Source: an uncultured Blautia sp.
GTDB lineage: Bacteria; Bacillota; Clostridia; Lachnospirales; Lachnospiraceae
Assembly: GCA_900541345.1 (NCBI GenBank)
Contig: UQJE01000036.1
Coordinates: 1 to 23,714, forward strand
DNA length: 23,714 nt
Direction: 5' to 3'
The notes beneath the pieces are model-generated. The model did no database searches. It was given only the letters and a program-made list of their open reading frames with translations, and was not told the DNA's origin. This document shows positions 6,772 through 15,303 of the stretch, piece after piece. Position 1 is the first letter of the stretch; every line of letters starts with the position of its first letter. Position numbers and translations under genes: made by a program.

Positions 6772-7968
6772 ATGAAAAAAAGAATAAAGAAACACACAGG
6801 GGAAGTTGCCGCTGTGCTTTTAACATTGCTGTTTTTGTGTGGAAGCTGGGGAAATTATACTGCGGTTTTCGGGGAGAATGTGGAAAAAACAGAACTGAGT
6901 GACGGAACAGGTAGTACAGAACTTGACACTGGAGAGAAATACCAGCAGGAAGAGATAAATATAGAGGAGCAGCAGGAAGAAAAAGATGAGGAATATATAG
7001 AAGAATCGAAAGAAGTCGGAGAAGAAAATAAAGAAAAGAATGAAGAAGAGGAAGGAGAAATTCAGAATCCGTTTACGCTTTTTATTAAAGGAGAGCCTGT
7101 CTTAAAGGCAGGAGATGCGGCAGTATATGAAATTGCCCTCAAAAATACAGGAGAAGAGAATCTTTCGGATCTGATTCTGACAGCGGAGTTTTCCTGCCCG
7201 AAAGTTACGTGGAATTGGCAGGAAGCGCCGGGATTTTACTTTCAGGAAGAGAGAAGCGTGCTGTCTGTTTTGGAACCTGGCCAGGAAATCCTTCTTTTTC
7301 TTACAGCGCAGCTTCTGCCGGAGCAGAAAGAATCTCTTACCTGTAAAGTTACGACTTCAGTGGAAGGAGGATTTTCTTCGGAAGCCGTATGCCAGTCAGA
7401 AATAGAACCTTTGAAAGCAGATTTTTCAGTAGAGAAAATTGCAGACCGTTCGGTTGCCGTGGCCGGGGAAGAAATTTTTTATGAGATACGGATTAAAAAT
7501 ACAGGGGAGCTTACCCTTCATTCCCTGATTACGACAGAGCGATTTTTAAGAGAGGGGATTCGTGCGGAATTTGAAGAAAAAGAGGGCGTGGAATTAAACG
7601 AGTTAAAAAACAAAGCCTTTATCCCTGTTTTGAACCCTGGGGAATGTATCGTTTTGAAAGCAAGAGTGAAATTGCCGGAAAAGGGAGTGGAAGGAGAGCT
7701 TTTAAACGAAGTCATTGTTCTTTCAAAAGAAACCGGAGAGCGTGAGGTGACAGCACAGGCATCTGTACAGGCATGGAAGGTTTTGGATACACCTGCCCCG
7801 GCTCCTGTTCAGATACAGAACAGTACAGCGGAAATGCAATATGAGGGTAAGGAAATTCCCAAAACAGAGGACAGAACAAAAACGGAAAAAATGCACTCCC
7901 TGCTTGTCGCTTCCGCAATTCTATGCATTCTTCTTGTGCCTGTTCTGAAAGGGAAAAGGAAACATTGA
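6772..7968 (+). CDS. Cell-surface protein with two DUF11-like repeats and sorting-like tail
   Basis: This 398-residue protein is probably exported and held at the cell surface. Residues 1-33 form a signal peptide (basic MKKRIKKH, hydrophobic 12-23). A very acidic, Glu-rich stretch (about 54-97) follows, then two related beta-rich repeats (about 98-212 and 215-335), each containing YEI-x-x-KNTGE as in DUF11/CARDB-type domains. A Pro-rich spacer (340-346) leads to IPKTED (362-367), a hydrophobic helix (376-392) and the basic end KGKRKH. That tail has the order of a sortase signal, but with Glu where LPxTG has Gly. ATG 6772 is chosen for GGGAGG (6761-6766) five bases upstream; an in-frame ATG at 6727 would spoil the signal peptide. 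The role is unknown: a structural or adhesive envelope protein is the best guess. Confidence 0.75.
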   Translation: MKKRIKKHTGEVAAVLLTLLFLCGSWGNYTAVFGENVEKTELSDGTGSTELDTGEKYQQEEINIEEQQEEKDEEYIEESKEVGEENKEKNEEEEGEIQNPFTLFIKGEPVLKAGDAAVYEIALKNTGEENLSDLILTAEFSCPKVTWNWQEAPGFYFQEERSVLSVLEPGQEILLFLTAQLLPEQKESLTCKVTTSVEGGFSSEAVCQSEIEPLKADFSVEKIADRSVAVAGEEIFYEIRIKNTGELTLHSLITTERFLREGIRAEFEEKEGVELNELKNKAFIPVLNPGECIVLKARVKLPEKGVEGELLNEVIVLSKETGEREVTAQASVQAWKVLDTPAPAPVQIQNSTAEMQYEGKEIPKTEDRTKTEKMHSLLVASAILCILLVPVLKGKRKH

Positions 7969-7993
7969 AAACCGGGGGGAGGTGTGATATTCT
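7965..7993 (+). promoter_or_regulatory. Candidate promoter for the murE operon
   Basis: TTGAAA (7965-7970), 17 bases, then TATTCT (7988-7993) with TG at 7985-7986 (extended -10). The -35 overlaps the stop codon of the surface protein gene. The transcript would start near 8000, about 50 bases before murE. The same bases can also form a hairpin (7971-8016). Confidence 0.5.
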
Positions 7994-8052
7994 ATAAAAG
8001 AATAAATACCTCCGGTCTGCTTTGGCAAAAGGAGGAGCAGGAGGAATGGAAT

Positions 8053-9510
8053 ATGAAGGTATCAGCCTTATTGGAACATTTGGAATATACATGCCTGCAG
8101 GGAGACGTGGAAAGGGAGGCAGCTTCCGTTGTTTACGATTCCAGAAAGGTGGAAGAAGGCTCCATGTTTATCTGCATCCGGGGCGCTGTTGTGGACGGAC
8201 ATAAATTTATTCCCGAGGTGGTAAAAAAAGGAGCAAAAACTCTGATTGTGGAGGAAGAGACAGCAGCGCCTGAGGACGTTACGGTAATTCTTGTAAAAGA
8301 TACTCGTTATGCGATGGCGTTTATTTCTGCGGCTTATTTCGGCTATCCTGCTAAAAAGCTGAAAACAATCGGAATTACAGGAACAAAAGGAAAGACAACA
8401 ACCACATACATGGTAAAGTCTATTCTGGAAAATGCAGGATATAAGGTCGGGCTGATTGGCACGATCGAGGCGATTATTGGAGACAGGGTGATTCCAGCGG
8501 CAAACACGACTCCGGAATCTTATGTGGTACAGCAGTATTTCCATGAGATGGTAGAAGCCGGCTGTGACTGCGTAGTAATGGAGGTCTCTTCTCAGGGCTT
8601 AATGCTTCACAGAACAGAGGGATTTGTGTTTGATTTCGGTATTTTTACAAATATTGAACCAGATCATATAGGACCAAATGAGCACAGGGATTTTGAACAT
8701 TATCTTTCCTGTAAGGCAATGCTTTTAAAACAGTGCCGTGTGGGAATTGTAAACAGAGATGATGAACATTTTGAGAAAATCGTGGAGGGGCATACATGCG
8801 CTCTTGAAACGTATGGATTTTCTGAAAAAGCAGATTTGCGGGCAGAAGATGCGAAGCTGATAAGTGGAAAGGGAAGTCTTGGAATTTCCTATCACTTAAA
8901 GGGCTTGATGGATTTTCCGGTAGAGATAGACATTCCTGGGAAATTCAGCATTTACAATTCTCTGACTGCAATCGCGATCTGCCGTCATTTTAATGTGTCG
9001 GAAGAGAATATTATAAAGGCTTTGAAGGTGGCAAAAGTAAAGGGCAGGATTGAGATGGTAAAAGTCTCAGATGAATTTACTCTGATGATTGATTATGCCC
9101 ATAATGCTATGGCACTGGAAAGTCTTTTAAGTACGCTTCGTGAATACCATCCGAACAGGCTTGTATGTCTTTTTGGATGCGGCGGAAACCGTTCCAGACT
9201 TCGTCGATTTGAAATGGGAGAAGTATCCGGACGTCTTTCAGATCTTACGATTATTACATCAGATAATCCGAGAAATGAAGATCCGCAGGCTATCATAGAC
9301 GATATTAAAACAGGAATCGAAAAAACAGACGGAAAATACGTGGAAATCATTGACCGAAAGGAAGCGATTGCCTATGCGATTTCTCACGGAGAACCGGGAG
9401 ATATTATCATCTTGGCAGGAAAAGGTCATGAAGATTATCAGGAAATACGGGGCAAAAAATACCCTATGGATGAGAGAGTCCTGATTGCAGATATTCTGGC
9501 AGGAAAATAG
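8053..9510 (+). CDS. murE: UDP-MurNAc-tripeptide synthetase (meso-DAP adding)
   Basis: This 485-residue cytoplasmic ligase adds the third amino acid to UDP-MurNAc-L-Ala-D-Glu using ATP during peptidoglycan precursor synthesis. The ATP loop is GTKGKTTT (110-117). NTTPES (151-156) and EVSSQGL (177-183) bind the substrate. Lys221 in SCKAMLL is in the position of the carbamylated lysine. DNPR (404-407) is the motif of enzymes that add meso-diaminopimelate rather than lysine, so the wall should be of the DAP type. ATG 8053 follows AGGAGG (8039-8044) by eight bases; longer in-frame starts run through the leader. The gene begins a long co-directional run and ends 13 bases before priA. Length and motif order are normal. 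Confidence 0.96.
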   Translation: MKVSALLEHLEYTCLQGDVEREAASVVYDSRKVEEGSMFICIRGAVVDGHKFIPEVVKKGAKTLIVEEETAAPEDVTVILVKDTRYAMAFISAAYFGYPAKKLKTIGITGTKGKTTTTYMVKSILENAGYKVGLIGTIEAIIGDRVIPAANTTPESYVVQQYFHEMVEAGCDCVVMEVSSQGLMLHRTEGFVFDFGIFTNIEPDHIGPNEHRDFEHYLSCKAMLLKQCRVGIVNRDDEHFEKIVEGHTCALETYGFSEKADLRAEDAKLISGKGSLGISYHLKGLMDFPVEIDIPGKFSIYNSLTAIAICRHFNVSEENIIKALKVAKVKGRIEMVKVSDEFTLMIDYAHNAMALESLLSTLREYHPNRLVCLFGCGGNRSRLRRFEMGEVSGRLSDLTIITSDNPRNEDPQAIIDDIKTGIEKTDGKYVEIIDRKEAIAYAISHGEPGDIIILAGKGHEDYQEIRGKKYPMDERVLIADILAGK

Positions 9511-9523
9511 AAAGTGCAGATAC

Positions 9524-11749
9524 ATGATTTATGCAGATGTGATTATTGATATTTCTCATGATAAGCTTGACCGGAGCTTTCAGTATAAAGTTCCGGATAA
9601 GCTTCAAGGAGAAATACGCGTGGGAATGGTAGTTTCCATTCCTTTTGGAAACAGAAATTCCATGAGAAAGGGATATGTGGTAGGACTTTCTGATACGCCG
9701 TCTTTTTCTCCGGAGAGAATTAAGGAAATCGGAGAACTGAAAAGCAGCGAGGATACTACAGAGGCAAGACTTATTGCGCTTGCTGCCTGGCTGAAAGAGC
9801 AATATGGATCCACTATGATTCAGGCGCTAAAGACAGTTCTTCCGATTCAGGAGACAGTAAGGGCAAAAGAAAAGAGAAGAATCTGCCTTGACACAGAAGA
9901 GAAAGAAGGCCGTAGGATTTTAGAGGAGCTCGACCACACAAGATATAAGGCGCGAGCAAGACTGCTCCGCTCTGTCCTGGAAAGTCCGGATAAAAGTGTC
10001 GATTATACAGAGGCTGTAAAAAATATGGGGGCGTCCCCTTCTGTTTTGAAATATTTTACAGAACAGGGTATTCTTTCCATAAAAAGCAGTGAGATTTATA
10101 GAAATACAGTTTCACCGGAAATGGAAACGGAGAAAAATCATTTTTCACTTACGCTCCCGCAAAGAAATGCGGTGGAACAGATAAAAGCAGAATGGGGGCG
10201 AGAGAAGCCACGGCCTGTTCTTATCCGGGGAGTGACGGGGAGCGGAAAAACCCAGGTATATATGGAACTGATTGAAGAAGTAGTACGGAAAGGAAAGCAG
10301 GCAATTGTTCTGATTCCGGAGATTGCACTTACTTATCAAACCGTGAGGAGATTTTATGGGAGATTTGGAGATCAGGTATCTGTATTAAATTCCAGACTTT
10401 CGCAGGGAGAGCGCTATGATCAGTTTAAAAGAGCAAAAAGAGGAGAATGTAAGATCATGGTCGGTCCCCGTTCTGCTCTTTTTACTCCGTTTCCCAATCT
10501 GGGTCTTATTATTATAGACGAGGAGCATGAACCGACTTACAAAAGTGAAAATACCCCAAGGTATCATGCAAGAGAGACGGCCGTGCACAGAGCAGAAACA
10601 GAGGGGGCTTATGTGGTGATGGGTTCAGCAACCCCGTCGCTGGAAGCATACAGCCGCGGAGAAAAAGGAGAGTATCTTCTTGTAAATCTCAATTCCAGAT
10701 ATGAGGCGCGCCCTCTTCCGGAGGTATCGATTATTGATTTACGGGAAGAATTAAAGGCAGGAAATCGTTCCGTATTAAGCAGAAAGCTTTCTGAGGAAAT
10801 CTGCGTATGTCTTGAAAAGGGAGAGCAGGCAATGCTTTTTTTAAACAGGAGAGGTTACGCGGGATTTGTATCGTGTCGATCCTGCGGACACGTTATGAAA
10901 TGCCCTCACTGCGACGTATCTCTTTCAGAACATAATAACGGAAGGCTTATCTGCCATTACTGCGGATATGAGGTAAGGAAGCCGGAAATCTGTCCTGTGT
11001 GCAGTTCGCCTTATATAGGAGGATTTAAAGCAGGAACCCAGCAGATTGAGCAGATTATCCATAAAAATTTTCCGAATGCCCGGGTTCTTCGCATGGACTA
11101 TGACACAACAAGAAATAAGGGAAGCTATGAACAGATTTTAAGGTCTTTTTCAGCGCATGAGGCGGATATTTTAATTGGGACACAGATGATTGTAAAGGGA
11201 CATGATTTTCCAGAAGTGACCCTTGTGGGGGTGCTTGCAGCAGATATGTCGCTAAATGCCGCGGACTACCGGTGTGCAGAGAGGACGTTTCAGCTTCTTA
11301 CCCAGGCTGTGGGGCGTTCCGGAAGAGGAAAAAAGCCGGGCAAAGCCATGATCCAGACATATCACCCGGATCATTACAGCATTCAGGCTGCGTCCTGTCA
11401 GGATTACGAAGCTTTTTACCAGGAGGAGATGAGTTACCGGATTCTGCTTGATTATCCTCCGGCTTCCCATATGCTTGCTGTTTTGGGGGCATGTGAGGAG
11501 GAAGAACAGCTTTTAAAGGGAATGTATTATATAGGGCAGTTTGTGAAAAAAGTGTATCATGGAGATGGTCTTCATATCATTGGACCGGCCTCCGCTCCGG
11601 TGGGAAAAGTAAAAGACGTATATAAACAGGTGCTTTATTTAAAGCACGAAGATTATCATATACTTGTAAATATAAAAGATAAAATAGAAAAATACATGGA
11701 AATTAATTCCGGTTTCCGGAAAATATACATACAGTTTGATTTTGCATAG
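9524..11749 (+). CDS. priA: Primosomal protein N' (replication restart helicase)
   Basis: This 741-residue DNA helicase reloads the replication machinery at stalled forks. An N-terminal DNA-binding domain (about 1-105) is followed by a superfamily 2 helicase with Walker A GVTGSGKT (236-243) and Walker B DEEH (332-335). Two zinc sites are built from eight cysteines (451, 454, 460, 463, 477, 480, 490, 493). The second helicase lobe has GTQMIVKGHDF and the QAVGRSGRG motif VI. Full length and intact. ATG 9524 gives the usual start MIYADVIID; the ribosome binding site is weak, and translation may depend on the murE stop only 13 bases upstream. An earlier in-frame ATG (9485) lies inside murE. In Bacillus subtilis priA also leads into def-fmt. 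Confidence 0.96.
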   Translation: MIYADVIIDISHDKLDRSFQYKVPDKLQGEIRVGMVVSIPFGNRNSMRKGYVVGLSDTPSFSPERIKEIGELKSSEDTTEARLIALAAWLKEQYGSTMIQALKTVLPIQETVRAKEKRRICLDTEEKEGRRILEELDHTRYKARARLLRSVLESPDKSVDYTEAVKNMGASPSVLKYFTEQGILSIKSSEIYRNTVSPEMETEKNHFSLTLPQRNAVEQIKAEWGREKPRPVLIRGVTGSGKTQVYMELIEEVVRKGKQAIVLIPEIALTYQTVRRFYGRFGDQVSVLNSRLSQGERYDQFKRAKRGECKIMVGPRSALFTPFPNLGLIIIDEEHEPTYKSENTPRYHARETAVHRAETEGAYVVMGSATPSLEAYSRGEKGEYLLVNLNSRYEARPLPEVSIIDLREELKAGNRSVLSRKLSEEICVCLEKGEQAMLFLNRRGYAGFVSCRSCGHVMKCPHCDVSLSEHNNGRLICHYCGYEVRKPEICPVCSSPYIGGFKAGTQQIEQIIHKNFPNARVLRMDYDTTRNKGSYEQILRSFSAHEADILIGTQMIVKGHDFPEVTLVGVLAADMSLNAADYRCAERTFQLLTQAVGRSGRGKKPGKAMIQTYHPDHYSIQAASCQDYEAFYQEEMSYRILLDYPPASHMLAVLGACEEEEQLLKGMYYIGQFVKKVYHGDGLHIIGPASAPVGKVKDVYKQVLYLKHEDYHILVNIKDKIEKYMEINSGFRKIYIQFDFA

Positions 11750-11784
11750 AAGCAGAAGAAAAAAAGAAGAAAGGAAGTAAGAAA

Positions 11785-12279
11785 ATGGCACTTAGAACGA
11801 TCAGAACAGAGGGAGATTCTGTACTTACAAAAAAATGCAGACCTGTGGAGGAGATGACACCGCGCCTCAGAGAACTTGTGGAGGATATGCTGGATACAAT
11901 GTATGAAAATAACGGTGTAGGGCTTGCGGCTCCTCAGGTTGGAATTTTAAAAAGAATTGTGGTCATTGATGTTGGAGAAGGTCCGCTTGTTCTTATTAAT
12001 CCGGAAATTACAGAGACTTCCGGAGAGCAGACAGGAGATGAGGGCTGTTTAAGTGTTCCTGGCATGTCAGGGCAGGTAACGCGTCCGAATTATGTGAAGG
12101 TAAAAGCGCTTACAGAAGATATGGAAGAAGTGGAGTATGAGGGGGAGGAACTTCTTGCCCGTGCGTTCTGCCATGAAATCGATCATCTTGATGGAAAGCT
12201 GTACACGGAGCTTGTGGAGGGAGAACTTCACAGAACCACTTATGACGAGGACGATTACGAATATTATGACGGAGAATAA
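11785..12279 (+). CDS. def: Peptide deformylase
   Basis: This 164-residue metalloenzyme removes the formyl group from the N-terminal methionine of new proteins at the ribosome. All three family motifs are present: GVGLAAPQ (44-51), EGCLS (86-90) with metal ligand Cys88, and HEIDH (130-134) with ligands His130 and His134 and catalytic Glu131. AAGGAAG (11771-11777) is seven bases before the start. It is paired with fmt 22 bases downstream, which adds the formyl group it removes; that pairing is common. The C-terminal tail (about 150-164) is acidic and Tyr-rich. Confidence 0.97.
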   Translation: MALRTIRTEGDSVLTKKCRPVEEMTPRLRELVEDMLDTMYENNGVGLAAPQVGILKRIVVIDVGEGPLVLINPEITETSGEQTGDEGCLSVPGMSGQVTRPNYVKVKALTEDMEEVEYEGEELLARAFCHEIDHLDGKLYTELVEGELHRTTYDEDDYEYYDGE

Positions 12280-12301
12280 AGACTTCGGGAGGTGACAGAT
12301 T

Positions 12302-13246
12302 ATGAAAATTGTTTATATGGGAACACCGGATTTTGCAGTTCTGCCTCTTCGTGCAATGAAGGAGGCTGGATTTGAGGTCGCAGCAGTTGTGACGCAGCCG
12401 GATAAACCAAAAGGAAGAGGAAAGACCATGATGCCGACTCCTGTAAAAGAGGAAGCCGTTGCGCTTGGGATTCCGGTGTATCAGCCGGTAAAGGTAAAAG
12501 AACCGGAATTTCTGGAAATACTGAAAGAGATTGCACCGGACATTATCGTAGTGGCTGCTTTCGGACAGATTATTCCAAAAACGATTCTGAATTTGCCTCG
12601 TTTTGGATGCATCAACATTCATGCCTCTCTTCTTCCAAAATACAGAGGCGCAGCTCCCATTCAGCAGGCAGTCATTGACGGAGAAAAAGAATCCGGCGTT
12701 ACAATCCAAAAGATGGGAGAAGGTCTTGATACAGGGGACATGATTTCAAAAGCAGTGGTTGTTCTTTCTCCGGAAGAAACAGGGGGAAGTCTTTTTGATA
12801 AACTTTCAAAAGCAGGGGCAGACTTATTAGTGAAAACTCTGCCTTCCATTTTTGATGGAACAGCTGTGTACGAGAAGCAGCCTGAAGAAAGCCCGACACC
12901 ATATGCTTCCATGATTACAAAGCAGATGGGACTTCTCGATTTTACGAAGAGCGCAGAAGTGTTGGAACGTCTTGTAAGAGGCTTAAATCCCTGGCCGAGC
13001 GCTTACACGTTTTTAAATGGAAAAACATTAAAAGTGTGGAAAAGCCGAGTGGGTGAGGAAAAAGGTTCCGCTCTTCCGGGAACTGTGGTGAAAACAGATA
13101 AAAACGGAATCCATGTTGCCTGTTGCGATAAGACGCTGATTCTTGAGGAAATTCAGATTGAGGGTAAAAAAAGAATGGATGCAGATGCTTTTTTGAGGGG
13201 GTATCCTGTAGAGACAGGAACGAAATTCTCAGATAAAAAGGAGTGA
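12302..13246 (+). CDS. fmt: Methionyl-tRNA formyltransferase
   Basis: This 314-residue cytoplasmic enzyme formylates initiator Met-tRNA using 10-formyltetrahydrofolate. The N-terminal formyltransferase domain starts MKIVYMGTPDFAV. It contains the catalytic Asn105-x-His107 in NIHASLLPKYRG, and Asp144 in GLDTGD. A C-terminal OB-like tRNA-binding domain fills about 205-314. The length is normal. A strong ribosome binding site GGGAGGTGA (12287-12295) sits six bases before ATG. The stop codon overlaps the ribosome binding site of the next gene, suggesting coupled translation. Confidence 0.97.
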   Translation: MKIVYMGTPDFAVLPLRAMKEAGFEVAAVVTQPDKPKGRGKTMMPTPVKEEAVALGIPVYQPVKVKEPEFLEILKEIAPDIIVVAAFGQIIPKTILNLPRFGCINIHASLLPKYRGAAPIQQAVIDGEKESGVTIQKMGEGLDTGDMISKAVVVLSPEETGGSLFDKLSKAGADLLVKTLPSIFDGTAVYEKQPEESPTPYASMITKQMGLLDFTKSAEVLERLVRGLNPWPSAYTFLNGKTLKVWKSRVGEEKGSALPGTVVKTDKNGIHVACCDKTLILEEIQIEGKKRMDADAFLRGYPVETGTKFSDKKE

Positions 13247-13252
13247 CTGTAG

Positions 13253-13954
13253 ATGTATGGATATTATTGGAGATTTGACCCGACGTATTTGCTGATTATT
13301 ATAGGAATGCTTTTGTCTCTGGCGGCTTCTGCAAAGCTGAAAAATACCTTTGCAGTTTACAGAGGAAGAAGAAGCGCTTCCGGACTTACAGGAGCAGAGG
13401 CAGCAAGGCGAATTTTAAATGCGGCAGGAATTACTGATGTACAGATTGTTCCGGTAAGCGGAAGCCTTACAGATCACTATGACCCGAGAAGTAAAACCGT
13501 CCGGCTTTCAGAGGATATATATGGAAAAACTTCTCTGGCAGCAGTGGGAGTAGCAGCTCATGAGTGCGGGCATGCCATTCAGCATCATATTAATTATGCG
13601 CCGCTCAGTATTCGTTCTGCTCTTGTACCTGTAGCAAATTTTGGTTCTACGCTTTCCTGGCCGTTGTTTTTTGCAGGACTGATATTTTCTATCCAGCCGC
13701 TGCTCACCCTGGGAATCGTACTGTTTTCTTTTGCTGTTATTTTTCAGCTTGTGACTTTGCCGGTGGAGTTTAATGCTTCGTCAAGAGCCCTCCATATGTT
13801 GGAGAGTACGGGGATTTTAAGCAGAGACGAAAACAGCGGCGCACGGAAGGTGCTTCGCGCAGCAGCCCTTACGTATGTGGCAGCTCTTGCCTCATCTATA
13901 TTACAGCTTTTAAGATTAATTATTCTTGCCGGAGGAAGAAAAAGTGACGATTAG
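13253..13954 (+). CDS. Membrane zinc metallopeptidase (YugP-like, Zn_peptidase_2)
   Basis: This 233-residue membrane protein carries a gluzincin-type site: HECGH (103-107), with His103 and His107 as zinc ligands and Glu104 as catalytic base. Glu172 in PVEFNASSRA is a plausible third ligand, as in the neutral zinc metallopeptidase family PF04298. Hydrophobic helices lie at about 12-28, 136-168 (probably two) and 205-226, so the site faces the membrane region or cytoplasm. Substrates of this family are unknown to me; protein quality control is a reasonable guess. AAGGAG (13238-13243) precedes ATG 13253. It sits between fmt and rsmB, which are adjacent in Bacillus subtilis. Its 3' end overlaps rsmB by 11 bases. 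Confidence 0.9.
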   Translation: MYGYYWRFDPTYLLIIIGMLLSLAASAKLKNTFAVYRGRRSASGLTGAEAARRILNAAGITDVQIVPVSGSLTDHYDPRSKTVRLSEDIYGKTSLAAVGVAAHECGHAIQHHINYAPLSIRSALVPVANFGSTLSWPLFFAGLIFSIQPLLTLGIVLFSFAVIFQLVTLPVEFNASSRALHMLESTGILSRDENSGARKVLRAAALTYVAALASSILQLLRLIILAGGRKSDD

Positions 13955-15299
13955 TGGAGTCAATGCCAGGGAATTAATTCTGGAAATTTTATTGCAGATT
14001 GAAGAGGAAGGGGAGCACAGCCATATTGCCATACGCAATGCCCTTTCCAAGTATCAGTTCCTTCCCAAGAAGGAGCGGGCGTTTATCACAAGAGTTTGTG
14101 AGGGTACATTGGAATACCGGATTCAGATTGATTATATTCTGGATTCTTTTTCCAAAGTGACAGTAGAAAAAATGAAACCGGCAATCCGGGAAATTTTAAG
14201 AAGCGCTGTGTATCAGCTTAAATTTATGGACAGCGTTCCGGACAGCGCTGTGTGCAACGAAGCAGTAAAGCTTGCACAGAGAAAGGGATTTTATAATTTA
14301 AAGCCGTTTGTAAATGGAGTCCTGCGTACCGTAATAAGAGAGATGGGAAATTTGAAATATCCGGAAAAAGAGGAGGATATTGTTTCATATCTTTCTGTGA
14401 AATATTCTATGCCGAAACCGCTTGTTATCCGGTGGCTGAATGATTATGGCGAGGAGACGACAGAAAAAATGCTGGCCGATTTCCTTACAGAAAAACCGTT
14501 GACTGTGCGATGCCGCATTTACAAAAATGATCCGGAAGAAGTAAAAAAAAGTCTGGAAAATCAGGGAGTGACAGTAGAGGCTGCACCTTACCTTCCCTAT
14601 GCGTTTCAGATAAGCAATTTTAACCATATTCTTACTCTGGACGCATTTATAAAAGGACAGATTCAGGTGCAGGACGTAAGCTCCATGCTTGTGGCAGAGA
14701 TTGCAGATCCTAAAAAAGGAGATTATGTAATCGATCTCTGTGCGGCTCCAGGCGGAAAAAGCCTTCATATGGGTGATAAAATGGAAGGCTATGGTGTGGT
14801 AGATGCCAGAGATGTAAGTGATTATAAGGTTGGGCTTATTGAAGAGAATATTCAGAGAACCGAGTCCATTAATGTGCAGGCAAAGGTGCAGGACGCCACA
14901 GTTTTTGATGTGGAGTCCGAGTGTAAGGCAGATATTGTTCTGGCAGATGTTCCCTGCTCCGGGTACGGGGTAATCGGGAAGAAGCCGGAAATCAAATACC
15001 GTGTCACTGCCCAGAAACAGGAGGAAATCGTCATTCTTCAGAGAACCATATTAAGCCGTGCGGCAGAATATGTAAAATCAAGAGGAACGCTGATCTTCAG
15101 CACCTGTACCATAGCAAAAGAGGAAAATGAAGAAAACATGATGTGGTTTTTACAGAACTATCCATTTAAACTGGAGAGCCTGGATCCGTATCTGCCGGAG
15201 GAACTGCATTCAGAAACAACAGCGCTCGGATACCTGCAGCTTCTTCCGGGAGTACATAAGACAGATGGATTCTTCATTGCAAAATTTAGAAGGAAATAA
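13944..15299 (+). CDS. rsmB: 16S rRNA (cytosine-967-C5)-methyltransferase
   Basis: This 451-residue cytoplasmic enzyme methylates C967 of 16S rRNA with S-adenosylmethionine. An N-terminal NusB-like RNA-binding domain (about 5-135) precedes the methyltransferase domain. The latter has the SAM motif CAAPGGK (266-272), VPCSG (336-340) with Cys338, and STCT with the catalytic Cys388. The GTG start at 13944 is chosen because GGAGG (13931-13935) lies eight bases upstream; the in-frame TTG at 13926 would precede that site. It overlaps the metallopeptidase gene by 11 bases and ends four bases before rlmN. Family relatives such as RsmF lack the NusB domain, so rsmB is the better name. Confidence 0.95.
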   Translation: MTISGVNARELILEILLQIEEEGEHSHIAIRNALSKYQFLPKKERAFITRVCEGTLEYRIQIDYILDSFSKVTVEKMKPAIREILRSAVYQLKFMDSVPDSAVCNEAVKLAQRKGFYNLKPFVNGVLRTVIREMGNLKYPEKEEDIVSYLSVKYSMPKPLVIRWLNDYGEETTEKMLADFLTEKPLTVRCRIYKNDPEEVKKSLENQGVTVEAAPYLPYAFQISNFNHILTLDAFIKGQIQVQDVSSMLVAEIADPKKGDYVIDLCAAPGGKSLHMGDKMEGYGVVDARDVSDYKVGLIEENIQRTESINVQAKVQDATVFDVESECKADIVLADVPCSGYGVIGKKPEIKYRVTAQKQEEIVILQRTILSRAAEYVKSRGTLIFSTCTIAKEENEENMMWFLQNYPFKLESLDPYLPEELHSETTALGYLQLLPGVHKTDGFFIAKFRRK

Positions 15300-15303
15300 A
15301 AAT

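Noticed and set aside
12110..12709. Minus-strand open frame of 199 codons across def and fmt
   Set aside because: Both plus-strand genes are unmistakable here. The antisense product is rich in His, Asn, Arg and Cys and has no family features.
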